Assembly (NCBI GenBank): GCA_041855385.1
Contig: JBHAEC010000010.1
Span: 1 to 8,775 of the forward strand
Reading direction: 5' to 3'
Length of the DNA stretch: 8,775 nt
Source: JBHAEC01 sp041855385
GTDB lineage: Bacteria; Bacillota; Negativicutes; Veillonellales; Veillonellaceae
The notes under the pieces were generated by a model. The model was not told where the DNA came from. It did no database searches and saw only the letters and a list, made by a program, of their open reading frames with translations. Position 1 is the stretch's first letter. Every line of letters starts with the position of its first letter. Of this stretch, positions 1 through 5,814 are shown piece after piece. The position numbers and the translations under genes were made by a program.

Positions 1-214
1 TGCAGCAGAACTCATCGATTTTGGTCGTTTGACTATGAATGATGAAGATGTGGAATGTGTGGCGAGAACAGTACCTGAAGCACAAATTTTTATTACCCAT
101 ATGGATAATGTACCACATGCAAGTATTACGCGCCGTGATATGCGAGGCAGAATGGCATTCCGTGGAGTTACGAATTATGTGATGCCAGAAGATGGAGAAT
201 CAATTGAATTTTAG
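1..214 (+). CDS. C-terminal fragment of a UlaG-like metallo-beta-lactamase-fold hydrolase (5' end outside window)
   Basis: An open frame enters from the left edge (first full codon at position 2) and stops with TAG at 212-214, leaving about 70 residues. The segment reads ...FGRLTMNDEDVECVARTVP, then EAQIFITHMDNVPHASITRR. This resembles the end of UlaG-like proteins of the MBL-fold superfamily, where a helix of the type 'MTxEDVxxVxxxxPEA' is followed by a strand 'VxxxHMExxxH' and then 'TRxxLR'. The histidine in ITHMD and the one in VPHAS fit that pattern. UlaG-like enzymes are cytoplasmic metal-dependent hydrolases with varied or unknown substrates; E. coli UlaG is an ascorbate-6-phosphate lactonase. 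The N-terminal metal-binding HxHxDH motif would lie outside the window, so activity cannot be judged. The family call comes from pattern memory, and the substrate is unknown. No terminator is visible before the insertion-sequence relic that starts 23 bp downstream. Confidence 0.6.
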   Translation, partial: AAELIDFGRLTMNDEDVECVARTVPEAQIFITHMDNVPHASITRRDMRGRMAFRGVTNYVMPEDGESIEF

Positions 215-237
215 TGGGTAAAAGAGTGGCTTGGGAT

Positions 238-262
238 TGAAGTGCACCCCAAATGTTAGACA
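238..262 (+). repeat. Left terminal inverted repeat of the IS relic
   Basis: The 25 bases from 238 begin TGAAGTGCACCCCAAATGTT and match the reverse complement of 593-617 at 19 of 25 positions. A second, internal echo of the end, AACGTTTGGAGGTGCA at 271-286, pairs with CACCCCAAATGTT and could form a local hairpin. IS150-group ends often have this kind of sub-terminal palindrome just before OrfA. Confidence 0.7.
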
Positions 263-297
263 AAGAATTTAACGTTTGGAGGTGCATTTTTTATGTC

Positions 298-471
298 GTA
301 GAATATATGCGTGAAAATCATCTGTCTATGGCACAAACCGCAGCTAAATTTGGAATTCCAGCTGATTCAACAATAGACAAATGAGAACGTATATACGATG
401 GACTAAAGAAAGTAATAAAGCAGATATCTTCCGGAAATAAATGTTCTACAAGCATAGATTTGACTCTGTAG
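298..471 (+). pseudogene. Remnant of IS150-type transposase OrfA (helix-turn-helix part)
   Basis: The frame starting at 298 reads VEYMRENHLSMAQTAAKFGI and then PADSTIDK before a TGA at 382-384. It continues ERIYDGLKK to a TAG at 469-471. The pattern 'VEYxxENxxSxxxTAxKFGIPxxxTIxxW' is the N-terminal DNA-binding domain (transposase_8 / HTH type) of OrfA in IS3-family elements. The TGA falls where the conserved tryptophan (TGG) of 'TIxxWxxxY' is expected, so a point mutation probably made the stop. The ATG at 293 is followed almost at once by a TAG in its own frame, so a small deletion has separated the start codon from the body. Not functional. Confidence 0.7.
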
Positions 472-476
472 AATAG

Positions 477-586
477 TTAATAAGAGAAATTGAAAACTAC
501 ATATTACTATAAGTAAGAGAATTAAGAGCAAACTAAAAGGACTGAGTCCGGTAGAATACCGGAAACAATCCTCTTTAGTTGCTTAA
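477..586 (+). pseudogene. Remnant of IS150-type transposase OrfB (C-terminal end)
   Basis: The frame at 477-503 gives LIREIENYI. After a frameshift, the frame at 518-586 gives RIKSKLKGLSPVEYRKQS followed by four residues and a TAA. 'IxxYNxxRIxxKLKGLSPVxYR' is the characteristic end of IS150-group DDE transposases. The region between the two pieces (about 504-517) has lost a few bases, breaking the frame. The upstream catalytic D-D-E residues are entirely absent. Confidence 0.7.
531..580. terminator. Possible stem-loop formed by the IS relic, downstream of the aldehyde dehydrogenase
   Basis: Outer arms AACTAAAAGGA (531-541) and TCCTCTTTAGTT (569-580) pair with one bulge. Inside them sits a perfect 7-bp hairpin, TCCGGTA-GAA-TACCGGA (547-563). 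Reading leftward on the minus strand, this is the first sizeable structure after the aldehyde dehydrogenase stop codon. The bases that follow on that strand (TTTGCTCTT) are only weakly U-rich. A role in ending that transcript is inference; the structure may simply be transposase coding sequence. Confidence 0.3.
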
Positions 587-592
587 TTGAAC

Positions 593-617
593 TGTCCAAT
601 ATTTGGAGTTCGGTTCA
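593..617 (-). repeat. Right terminal inverted repeat of the IS relic
   Basis: Positions 593-617 are the partner of the left repeat at 238-262, with conserved core GTCC-AATATTTGG and outermost TTCA. It lies 6 bp after the OrfB stop codon, as is usual for this group, and about 30 bp from the 3' end of the aldehyde dehydrogenase gene. Confidence 0.65.
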
Positions 618-646
618 TATTGAAGCCTCTGTTTTATTTTTTTGTT

Positions 647-2137
647 TTACTTTGTCTTTATATCATAAAATCCACTTGGATTTTCATTCAGGTTGATAAT
701 AATATTTTTAGTCTGGCAATAGTGATCCATCATAACCTTGTGTGTTTCACGACCGATTCCGGATTGCTTATAACCGCCAAACGGAGCACCTGCCGGAATA
801 CTATTGTATGTGTTTACCCACATGCGTCCTGTTTCGATGGCACGAGCAACGCGAATGGCGCGATTAATATCTCTTGTCCACACGCCTCCGCCCAAACCGT
901 AAATGCTGTCGTTGGCCATAGCGATAACTTCTTCTTCCGTAGAGAATTTGATTACCACTGCTACAGGGCCGAAAATTTCGTCACGGGCCACTTTCATATC
1001 ATTGGTTACATCGACGATAAGGGTAGGTCTAACGAAGCAACCTTTACCCAATTCACCTTCAGTAATGCGTTCACCCCCGGCTACTACTCGAGCACCTTCG
1101 CTCTTTGCGATTTCTACATAGTCGAGCACTTTTTGGGTTTGTGCTTCGTAAATCTGTGCCCCTAATTGCGTAGACGGATCCCAAGGAAGCCCTACTTTTA
1201 CATTGTTAAAGCTCTCTACCAAATCGGCTACAAATTTATCGTAAATGGTATCCTGTACGAAAATACGGGAACCGGCGCAGCATACCTGCCCTTGATTGAA
1301 CAAAATGCCCAGCATAGCACCGTCGATGGCCATATCCCACTTTGCATCTTCAAAGAAAATATTGGCCGATTTTCCACCCAGCTCTAACGTTGCAGGGATG
1401 AGGCGACAAGATGCGGCTTTATAGACATCCAGCCCAACTTCGGTAGATCCGGTAAAGGCCAGTTTAGAAAAGCCCGGATGGTCTAAAATATATTGACCGG
1501 AACGAGACCCTTTGCCCGTAATGATATTTACCACTCCCGGAGGCAGAATATCCGATAAGATATAGCCCAATTCAAGGAGGCTTAGGGACGTAAAGCTGGA
1601 AGGTTTAATGACTACCGTACAACCTGAGGCTAATGCAGGAGCGAGTTTCCAAGCAGCCATGAGGAAAGGGAAGTTCCAAGGTACAATTTGTCCTACCACG
1701 CCGATAGGCTCTTTAAGGATTAGAGTCATCGTGTTTTCATCAAGCACATTGGCAGAACCTTCCTCGGAGCGAATCACGCCGGCAAAATAGCGGAAGTGAT
1801 CGGCAGAGAGGGGAACATCTACATTCATCGTTTCCCGAATCGGCTTACCATTGTCATAGGTTTCCACCATGGCAAAATGTTCTTTTTTGGCATCTATAGC
1901 GTCAGCAATTTTTAACAGATAGTCCGCGCGCTCTACAAGAGAGGTTTTTTTCCATGTTTTTAATGCTTCTTCGGCAGCTTTTACGGCGCGATCCACATCT
2001 TCCGTTGTTGCTTCCGCGCAGGTGGCGAGCAATTCGCCATTTGCGGGATTAAAGGTCTGGAAGGTGCCTCCGTCTTTGGCGGGAACCCACTCGTTGTTGA
2101 TTAATAATCCATAGGTTTTTTGTAACTGTACACTCAT
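647..2137 (-). CDS. NAD(P)-dependent aldehyde dehydrogenase (ALDH superfamily)
   Basis: A cytoplasmic enzyme of 496 aa, full length for the family, oxidising an aldehyde to the carboxylic acid with NAD(P)+. Visible landmarks (numbered from the chosen start): PWNFP at 153-157 with the oxyanion asparagine N155; IKPSS at 177-181 in the cofactor-binding strand; FTGSTEVG at 228-235 (dinucleotide-binding loop); LELGGKS at 251-257 with general base E252; FNQGQVCCAGSR at 280-291 with nucleophile C286; EIFGPV at 387-392; and the C-terminal PFGGYKQSG. The ATG at 2146 abuts the ribosome-binding site AAAGGAGG with no spacing, whereas the ATG at 2137 is 9 nt away, so 2137 is the likelier start. It is transcribed away from the ArsR-type gene and may be controlled by it. 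The physiological substrate cannot be read from the sequence. Family certain, specificity unknown. Confidence 0.93.
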   Translation of the reverse strand: MSVQLQKTYGLLINNEWVPAKDGGTFQTFNPANGELLATCAEATTEDVDRAVKAAEEALKTWKKTSLVERADYLLKIADAIDAKKEHFAMVETYDNGKPIRETMNVDVPLSADHFRYFAGVIRSEEGSANVLDENTMTLILKEPIGVVGQIVPWNFPFLMAAWKLAPALASGCTVVIKPSSFTSLSLLELGYILSDILPPGVVNIITGKGSRSGQYILDHPGFSKLAFTGSTEVGLDVYKAASCRLIPATLELGGKSANIFFEDAKWDMAIDGAMLGILFNQGQVCCAGSRIFVQDTIYDKFVADLVESFNNVKVGLPWDPSTQLGAQIYEAQTQKVLDYVEIAKSEGARVVAGGERITEGELGKGCFVRPTLIVDVTNDMKVARDEIFGPVAVVIKFSTEEEVIAMANDSIYGLGGGVWTRDINRAIRVARAIETGRMWVNTYNSIPAGAPFGGYKQSGIGRETHKVMMDHYCQTKNIIINLNENPSGFYDIKTK

Positions 2138-2146
2138 GAAGTTCAT

Positions 2147-2154
2147 CCTCCTTT
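2147..2154 (-). promoter_or_regulatory. Shine-Dalgarno site that decides the aldehyde dehydrogenase start
   Basis: On the minus strand AAAGGAGG runs directly into ATGAACTTCATG. The first ATG has zero spacing and would clash with 16S rRNA pairing. The second has the usual 9-nt spacing. This argues for a 496-aa rather than a 499-aa protein. Confidence 0.7.
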
Positions 2155-2208
2155 ATATTTCAATACATATAGAGTCATTTAGAAGTAAATTCTTCTTTAT
2201 CTGGTTTA

Positions 2209-2237
2209 AGTATATATTCTATATCTAAAAAAATCAA
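2209..2237 (-). promoter_or_regulatory. Candidate promoter for the aldehyde dehydrogenase gene
   Basis: On the minus strand TTGATT (2237-2232) is followed after 17 bp by TATACT (2214-2209), giving a leader of about 65 nt. A second candidate lies just upstream: TTGTAT (2267-2262), 17 bp, TAATAT (2244-2239). The region is very AT-rich, so chance matches are likely and the two cannot be ranked with certainty. Confidence 0.4.
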
Positions 2238-2299
2238 TATATTAATTCGAAAAATATAAATATACAATTTGGGCAAGAAGAAAAATAATAAGAGAAATC

Positions 2300-2351
2300 A
2301 AATTTATATCTAAAAATTCTAATATAAAAGAGGAATTTTTAAATTTATATC
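2300..2351. promoter_or_regulatory. Repeat cluster in the divergent ald/arsR-type intergenic region (possible operator)
   Basis: An 11-bp direct repeat AAATTTATATC occurs at 2300-2310 and 2341-2351. Between the copies lies an inverted repeat TAAAAATTC (2311-2319) / GAATTTTTA (2333-2341) with a 13-bp spacer. ArsR-family dimers bind AT-rich imperfect palindromes, often overlapping the promoter of their own gene or its divergent partner, so this is the best operator candidate between the two genes. The low-complexity AT background makes it tentative. No convincing -35/-10 pair for the ArsR-type gene could be chosen. Confidence 0.35.
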
Positions 2352-2443
2352 GAATAGTATCGTAGGAGAATTATTATTTTCTATGTATTTTAAAGGGAAT
2401 GGGGCAGAGAAAAGAAAGAAATGCCCGATATAAGGAGTAATCT

Positions 2444-2782
2444 ATGGAAGAATTATCGTACAAGCGCTTGTCAGATATTTTTAAAGCACTGAGTGATGAA
2501 ACTCGACTTCATATTATTGATATGCTTTCCTGTAGCGAGCTGAGTGCTTGCGACATTTTGGCGAGCTTTGATTTGTCTCAATCAACGCTTAGTTATCATA
2601 TGAAAATTCTTACGGATGCGGGTATAATTAATTCCCGTCGCGAAGGTCTGTGGACAAAGTATTCCATCAATGAAACGGCCTTTGAAGAGATCATTGCTAT
2701 TTTACCGGAGCTTTACAAGGCAAAAGATAAATGTATTTGTAAACAGATAAAATATTGTCGCCTTGATGAAAAACCGGAATAA
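2444..2782 (+). CDS. ArsR-family winged-helix transcriptional regulator
   Basis: A 112-aa cytoplasmic DNA-binding repressor of typical ArsR/SmtB length. The opening helix carries IFKALSDETRLHIIDML (12-28), the hallmark 'xALxDxTRLxIL' pattern. The recognition helices span ACDILASFDLSQSTLSYHMKI at 35-55, followed by the wing GIINSRREGLWTKYSI (60-75). The classical arsenic/cadmium motif ELCVCDL appears here as ELSACDI: the first cysteine is Ser34 and only Cys36 is kept. Other cysteines are C30 and a C-terminal cluster C97, C99 and C105. The inducer may therefore be a metal bound in another geometry, a thiol-reactive compound, or nothing bound through cysteine. The ribosome-binding site AAGGAG lies 6 nt before the ATG. 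It is divergent from the aldehyde dehydrogenase gene, its likeliest target besides itself. Family call secure, ligand unknown. Confidence 0.9.
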   Translation: MEELSYKRLSDIFKALSDETRLHIIDMLSCSELSACDILASFDLSQSTLSYHMKILTDAGIINSRREGLWTKYSINETAFEEIIAILPELYKAKDKCICKQIKYCRLDEKPE

Positions 2783-2812
2783 AAAGTTCTAAATATCATC
2801 AACCTGTCAAAA

Positions 2813-2833
2813 AGCCCGTCAATTTGACGGGCT
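2813..2833. terminator. Stem-loop terminator after the ArsR-type gene
   Basis: AGCCCGTCAA (2813-2822) and TTGACGGGCT (2824-2833) form a perfect palindrome, giving a GC-rich 8-bp stem with a 5-nt loop, 31 bp after the stop codon. On the plus strand the stem is followed by ATCTTAG, a poor U-tract. On the minus strand it is followed by TTTTTG, so it is better formed as a leftward terminator. It separates the regulator from the next operon. Confidence 0.7.
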
Positions 2834-2882
2834 ATCTTAGCATGGAGAACTTTGAGCAGAGTCTATGCATGTAGAGAATGCA

Positions 2883-2912
2883 TTGTATTTAATCATTAAA
2901 ACATTATATAAT
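2883..2912 (+). promoter_or_regulatory. Sigma-70/SigA-type promoter for the M20 peptidase-larA operon
   Basis: TTGTAT (2883-2888), an 18-bp spacer, and a perfect TATAAT (2907-2912) predict a start near 2919 and a leader of about 70 nt. It lies between the preceding terminator and the M20 gene, which is where an operon promoter is expected. Confidence 0.65.
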
Positions 2913-2926
2913 AGAGTGGATATAGC

Positions 2927-2941
2927 GAAGCCGGGGGCTTC
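2927..2941 (+). other. Small hairpin in the operon leader
   Basis: GAAGCC-GGG-GGCTTC is a perfect 6-bp stem with a 3-nt loop near the predicted 5' end of the transcript. It has no U-tract, so it is not a terminator. It could stabilise the 5' end of the message; no known riboswitch is recognised here. Confidence 0.35.
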
Positions 2942-2988
2942 CGAAAAGAATAAAAATAAAGCAAATATCTTAGGAAGAGGTGGGAACG

Positions 2989-4119
2989 ATGATTAATGAA
3001 CAACGTATGAGAGAAGAGTTTTGCGAATTAGTAAGAATCCCTTGCCACAGTAAAGACGAAAGGCAAGTTGCGGAAGTCTTGAAGGCAAAACTAAAAGAAT
3101 TAGGCGCCTCAAGTATAGTAGAAGATAAGGCGGGAGAAGCTATCGGCGGCACAACCGGTAATGTGATCGCTGTTTTTAATGCAAACATGGAAGGTGCCAA
3201 GACGGTAATGTTTTCCGCTCATATGGATTGCGTGGAGCCCTGCGAGGGGATAGAGCCTATTTTGGAAGACGGCGTATTCCGTTCCAAGGGAGATACTATT
3301 TTAGGGGGAGACGATAAAGTTGGCGTTGTAGGCATTTTGGAAGGCCTGCGAGTGATTAAAGAGAAGAAGATCCCTCACGGAAAGATTGTTGTGGTATTTT
3401 GCGTATGCGAAGAAGGCGGGCTCCAGGGATCCAAGAACTTGGATGCTTCTTTAGTTGGGCCTGTAGATCTTGCTTATGTGGCGGACTCCAGCACCAAGCC
3501 GGGTAATGTGGTAAATCAGGCGCCCGGACAAAACGCACTTGATATCGTCATGAAGGGTGTAAAGGCGCATGCAGGGGTGGCTCCGGAAAAAGGATTAAAT
3601 GCAATCGTTGTAATGGGCGCGGCATTGGCGAGAGTACCGCAGGGGCGTATTGATGAGCAGACGACAGCTAATATCGGGATTATCAGCGGCGGTTTGGCAA
3701 CCAATATCGTTCCTGACACTTGTACGGTAAAAGCGGAAGCACGCAGTACAGATAATGAAAAATTAGAGAAGCAGACAGAGGCGATGGTAAAAGCTATTGA
3801 AGAAGTGGCGGCAGAATACAATACAACCTGCGAAATTACCGTTACCAGAAAATATCAATCCTATCATATTGAAGAATCCTCGGATGTAATTCAGATTGCT
3901 CGTAAAGCAATGGAAAAATTAGGCCTTCCTTTCACTGTAGGACCTACAGGTGGCGGAAGCGATGCAAATAACTTTAACAAACACGGAATTCCTGCGGTTG
4001 TTCTAGGAACAGGGATGACTAATGTGCATACGGCGAATGAGACGCTTAAAGAAGAAGACCTATATAGTGTAGGTAGAATCGTTGCTACATTGATTGAGGA
4101 AGTGACGCATCATATGTAG
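2989..4119 (+). CDS. PepT-like M20-family zinc metallopeptidase
   Basis: A cytoplasmic di-zinc hydrolase of 376 aa, matching the PepT-like (YqjE-type) branch of peptidase family M20, which removes N-terminal residues from small peptides or cleaves related amides. Expected metal and catalytic residues are present: H78 and D80 in SAHMD, bridging D108 in GGDDK, catalytic E141 and ligand E142 in CEEGG, D166 in VADSS, and H347 in NVHTANE. A dimerisation (lid) domain lies at about 180-290, opening with KAHAGVAPEKGLNA. A GTG at 2980 is in frame, but the GAGGTG ribosome-binding site sits 6 nt before the ATG at 2989, which is chosen. It is the first gene of a probable operon with larA, 45 bp downstream. 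The exact substrate cannot be read; a tripeptidase or N-acyl amino acid hydrolase are both possible. Confidence 0.88.
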   Translation: MINEQRMREEFCELVRIPCHSKDERQVAEVLKAKLKELGASSIVEDKAGEAIGGTTGNVIAVFNANMEGAKTVMFSAHMDCVEPCEGIEPILEDGVFRSKGDTILGGDDKVGVVGILEGLRVIKEKKIPHGKIVVVFCVCEEGGLQGSKNLDASLVGPVDLAYVADSSTKPGNVVNQAPGQNALDIVMKGVKAHAGVAPEKGLNAIVVMGAALARVPQGRIDEQTTANIGIISGGLATNIVPDTCTVKAEARSTDNEKLEKQTEAMVKAIEEVAAEYNTTCEITVTRKYQSYHIEESSDVIQIARKAMEKLGLPFTVGPTGGGSDANNFNKHGIPAVVLGTGMTNVHTANETLKEEDLYSVGRIVATLIEEVTHHM

Positions 4120-4122
4120 TAA

Positions 4123-4140
4123 TGCGGGAGGATTCCTGCA
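4123..4140 (+). other. Intercistronic hairpin between the M20 gene and larA
   Basis: TGCGGGA-GGAT-TCCTGCA forms a 7-bp stem (one G·U pair) with a tetraloop just after the M20 stop codon. It lacks a U-tract and lies 24 bp before the next start codon, so it should not end transcription. It may protect or punctuate the operon mRNA. Confidence 0.35.
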
Positions 4141-4164
4141 AAGAGAAGTGGAGGGAAAGATTGT

Positions 4165-5457
4165 ATGGCAGAATTCAAACTTAAGTATGGAAAGGGAAGC
4201 GTGTCCTTCTCTGTTGCTGATACTCGATTGGTGGAGGTTGTTGAAGGGGCCTCCTATCCGGCAATCGAAAATATTGAAGAAGCTTTTATCGGTGCGCTTG
4301 ACAATCCCATCGGTACGAAACCGTTAAAAGACATTGTGCAGCCGGGCGAAAAGGTGTGCATCGTGGTTTCGGATATTACGAGGGCATGGATTGGCTATCC
4401 TCGGTTCCTTCCGACTCTTTTAAACTATTTAAATGTGGCAGGGATTCCTGATGAAGATATGTTTTTGTTGGTTGCATATGGCGCTCACCGCATGCAGTCC
4501 GAAGAAGAAAGTCGTGCCATGTTCGGCGATGAAGCGGTAGATCGCGTAGCAATTAAACATAGTACAGGGATTAGCGAGGAATGCAAATATCGCCGTTTGG
4601 GAGAGACATCTCACGGTGTACCCATTGAAATTAATGAATTGGCCTTGGATGCGGACCGTCTTATCTTGACAGGAGGCTTAGTATACCACCTTATGGCCGG
4701 CTATGGGGCCGGACGCAAAGCGGTATTGCCGGGCATTTCGTCCTATGAGAGCATTCAAAAAAACCACAATTTGTGTTTGATGGAAGAAGTGGGTGGCGGA
4801 AGCAATACGGAAATTGTAAGCGGCAATATTACCACCAATCCTATGCACGATGACCAAATGGAGATTGCCCGAGCAGTTGATGCGGATTTTCTTATCAATG
4901 TCATTAATAACACGGAAGGAAAATTAGCCCGCTTTGTAACCGGTCATTGGGAAAAGGCGTGGCTTGACGGGACGAAAACAATAGATCAAATTTATGGGGT
5001 CAGCATAAATGCACTGGCCGATTGTGTTGTGGCAACGGCCGGAGGGTATCCTAAAGATATTAACATGTATCAAGGGGTAAAAACACAGGATAATGCGTGT
5101 AAAGCTTGCAAGAAGGGCGGAGTGGTGATTCTTCTCTTGGAGTGTGAAGACATTATGGAACCTCCGGATTTTATAGGCTGGTTTGACTATCAGGATCTCT
5201 ATGATCGCGAAGTGGCTCTTAGAAAAGGCTTCACAGTACCGGGGTTTATTTCCTTGCATATGGGGGAGGATGCGAAACGATTCCACCATATCGTGGTAAC
5301 AAAGCCTGAAAATAAGGCGATGATAGAGAAAATGGGGATGACTGCAGCGGAAACGTTAGAGGAAGCCATGGAAAAGGCGGAGACCATTTTAGGTAAAGAC
5401 TTTAGCATTACCGTTATGCCACTGGCAAGTAATACAATGCCTATTTTAAAGAAATAA
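4165..5457 (+). CDS. larA: LarA-family nickel-pincer 2-hydroxyacid racemase/epimerase
   Basis: A 430-aa cytoplasmic protein of the LarA (DUF2088) family. Its founding member, Lactiplantibacillus plantarum lactate racemase, uses a covalently bound nickel-pincer nucleotide for hydride transfer at an alpha-hydroxy carbon. The residues known to matter in that enzyme are all in step: D70 and R73 in SDITR, H108 in GAHR, H175 in GGLVYHLMAGY, cofactor-linking K185 in GAGRK, H201 in KNHN, and Q303 and K306 in YQGVK. Length is normal (about 420-430). The ribosome-binding site GGAGGG is 9 nt before the ATG. It lies 45 bp after the M20 gene and 25 bp before the 99-aa gene. Relatives act on lactate, malate, phenyllactate and other hydroxy acids, so lactate is not assured. 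Cofactor synthesis genes larB, larC and larE are not in the window. Family and catalytic competence are well supported; the substrate is inference. Confidence 0.88.
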   Translation: MAEFKLKYGKGSVSFSVADTRLVEVVEGASYPAIENIEEAFIGALDNPIGTKPLKDIVQPGEKVCIVVSDITRAWIGYPRFLPTLLNYLNVAGIPDEDMFLLVAYGAHRMQSEEESRAMFGDEAVDRVAIKHSTGISEECKYRRLGETSHGVPIEINELALDADRLILTGGLVYHLMAGYGAGRKAVLPGISSYESIQKNHNLCLMEEVGGGSNTEIVSGNITTNPMHDDQMEIARAVDADFLINVINNTEGKLARFVTGHWEKAWLDGTKTIDQIYGVSINALADCVVATAGGYPKDINMYQGVKTQDNACKACKKGGVVILLLECEDIMEPPDFIGWFDYQDLYDREVALRKGFTVPGFISLHMGEDAKRFHHIVVTKPENKAMIEKMGMTAAETLEEAMEKAETILGKDFSITVMPLASNTMPILKK

Positions 5458-5482
5458 AATTTGGGTAAGGGAAGGCAAATTC

Positions 5483-5782
5483 ATGAGCGAAAAAATTTTT
5501 TCTGTAGCAATTCATTACGGCACGGATCAACGCGGATATATTACCTATAATGCAGAAACGAAAACGGCAAAGGTGGTGCTGCCGGAAGAAGCGTGGGTAA
5601 AGAAGGTGGAAGAGTACTTGGGTACATCGCATGAAATTGATGATGCGGTAGGCTTATCGGATTATAAAACCGTTACGATTAATCCGCTGGAATCTGTGGA
5701 TAACTTTAAATTGGCATTAACACGCATGTGGGAAGTCAATGAAGTTCATGTTGACTGGAGCTGGCCTGTAGAGGAATTATAA
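5483..5782 (+). CDS. Conserved-looking 99-aa protein of unknown function in the larA operon
   Basis: I do not recognise this family. The protein is acidic and soluble, with no signal peptide or membrane segment. It starts MSEKIFSVAIHYG and has an alternating strand-like pattern (IFSVAIHY, GYITYNA, TAKVVLP), then a helix-like middle (EAWVKKVEEYLG) and a tryptophan-rich end (EVHVDWSWPVEEL). This suggests a small alpha/beta fold. A purine-rich ribosome-binding region (AAGGGAAGG) lies 7 nt before the ATG, and the gene begins 25 bp after the larA stop on the same strand. Base composition and codon use look like its neighbours, so it is very likely a real gene and co-transcribed. An accessory or binding role for LarA or the M20 enzyme is possible but only inferred from position. 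Confidence 0.75.
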   Translation: MSEKIFSVAIHYGTDQRGYITYNAETKTAKVVLPEEAWVKKVEEYLGTSHEIDDAVGLSDYKTVTINPLESVDNFKLALTRMWEVNEVHVDWSWPVEEL

Positions 5783-5814
5783 AAGGATAGGTATGTATAG
5801 CGACATCAGTAAAG

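Larger units (their letters stand above)
238..617 (+). mobile_element. Internally deleted, decayed IS3-family (IS150-group) element
   Basis: Imperfect 25-bp terminal inverted repeats bound a 380-bp stretch: TGAAGTGCACCCCAAATG... at 238-262, and ...ATATTTGGAGTTCGGTTCA ending at 617 (19 of 25 positions match after reverse complementing). Inside, the left end codes for the helix-turn-helix start of an IS150-type OrfA and the right end codes for the typical last residues of OrfB (KLKGLSPVEYR). A complete element of this group is usually around 1.4-1.5 kb, so roughly 1 kb, including the DDE catalytic core, is missing. In-frame stops and frameshifts show it has been inactive for a long time. No convincing target duplication flanks it. 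It lies between the MBL-fold gene and the 3' end of the aldehyde dehydrogenase gene. Confidence 0.75.

Noticed and set aside
587..1165. Plus-strand open frame of 192 codons antisense to the aldehyde dehydrogenase
   Set aside because: It lies almost wholly opposite a well-conserved gene, has no ribosome-binding site, and its product resembles no protein; it is a shadow frame.
2980..2991. GTG start at 2980 for the M20 peptidase
   Set aside because: The GTG lies inside the ribosome-binding sequence; the ATG at 2989 has correct spacing.
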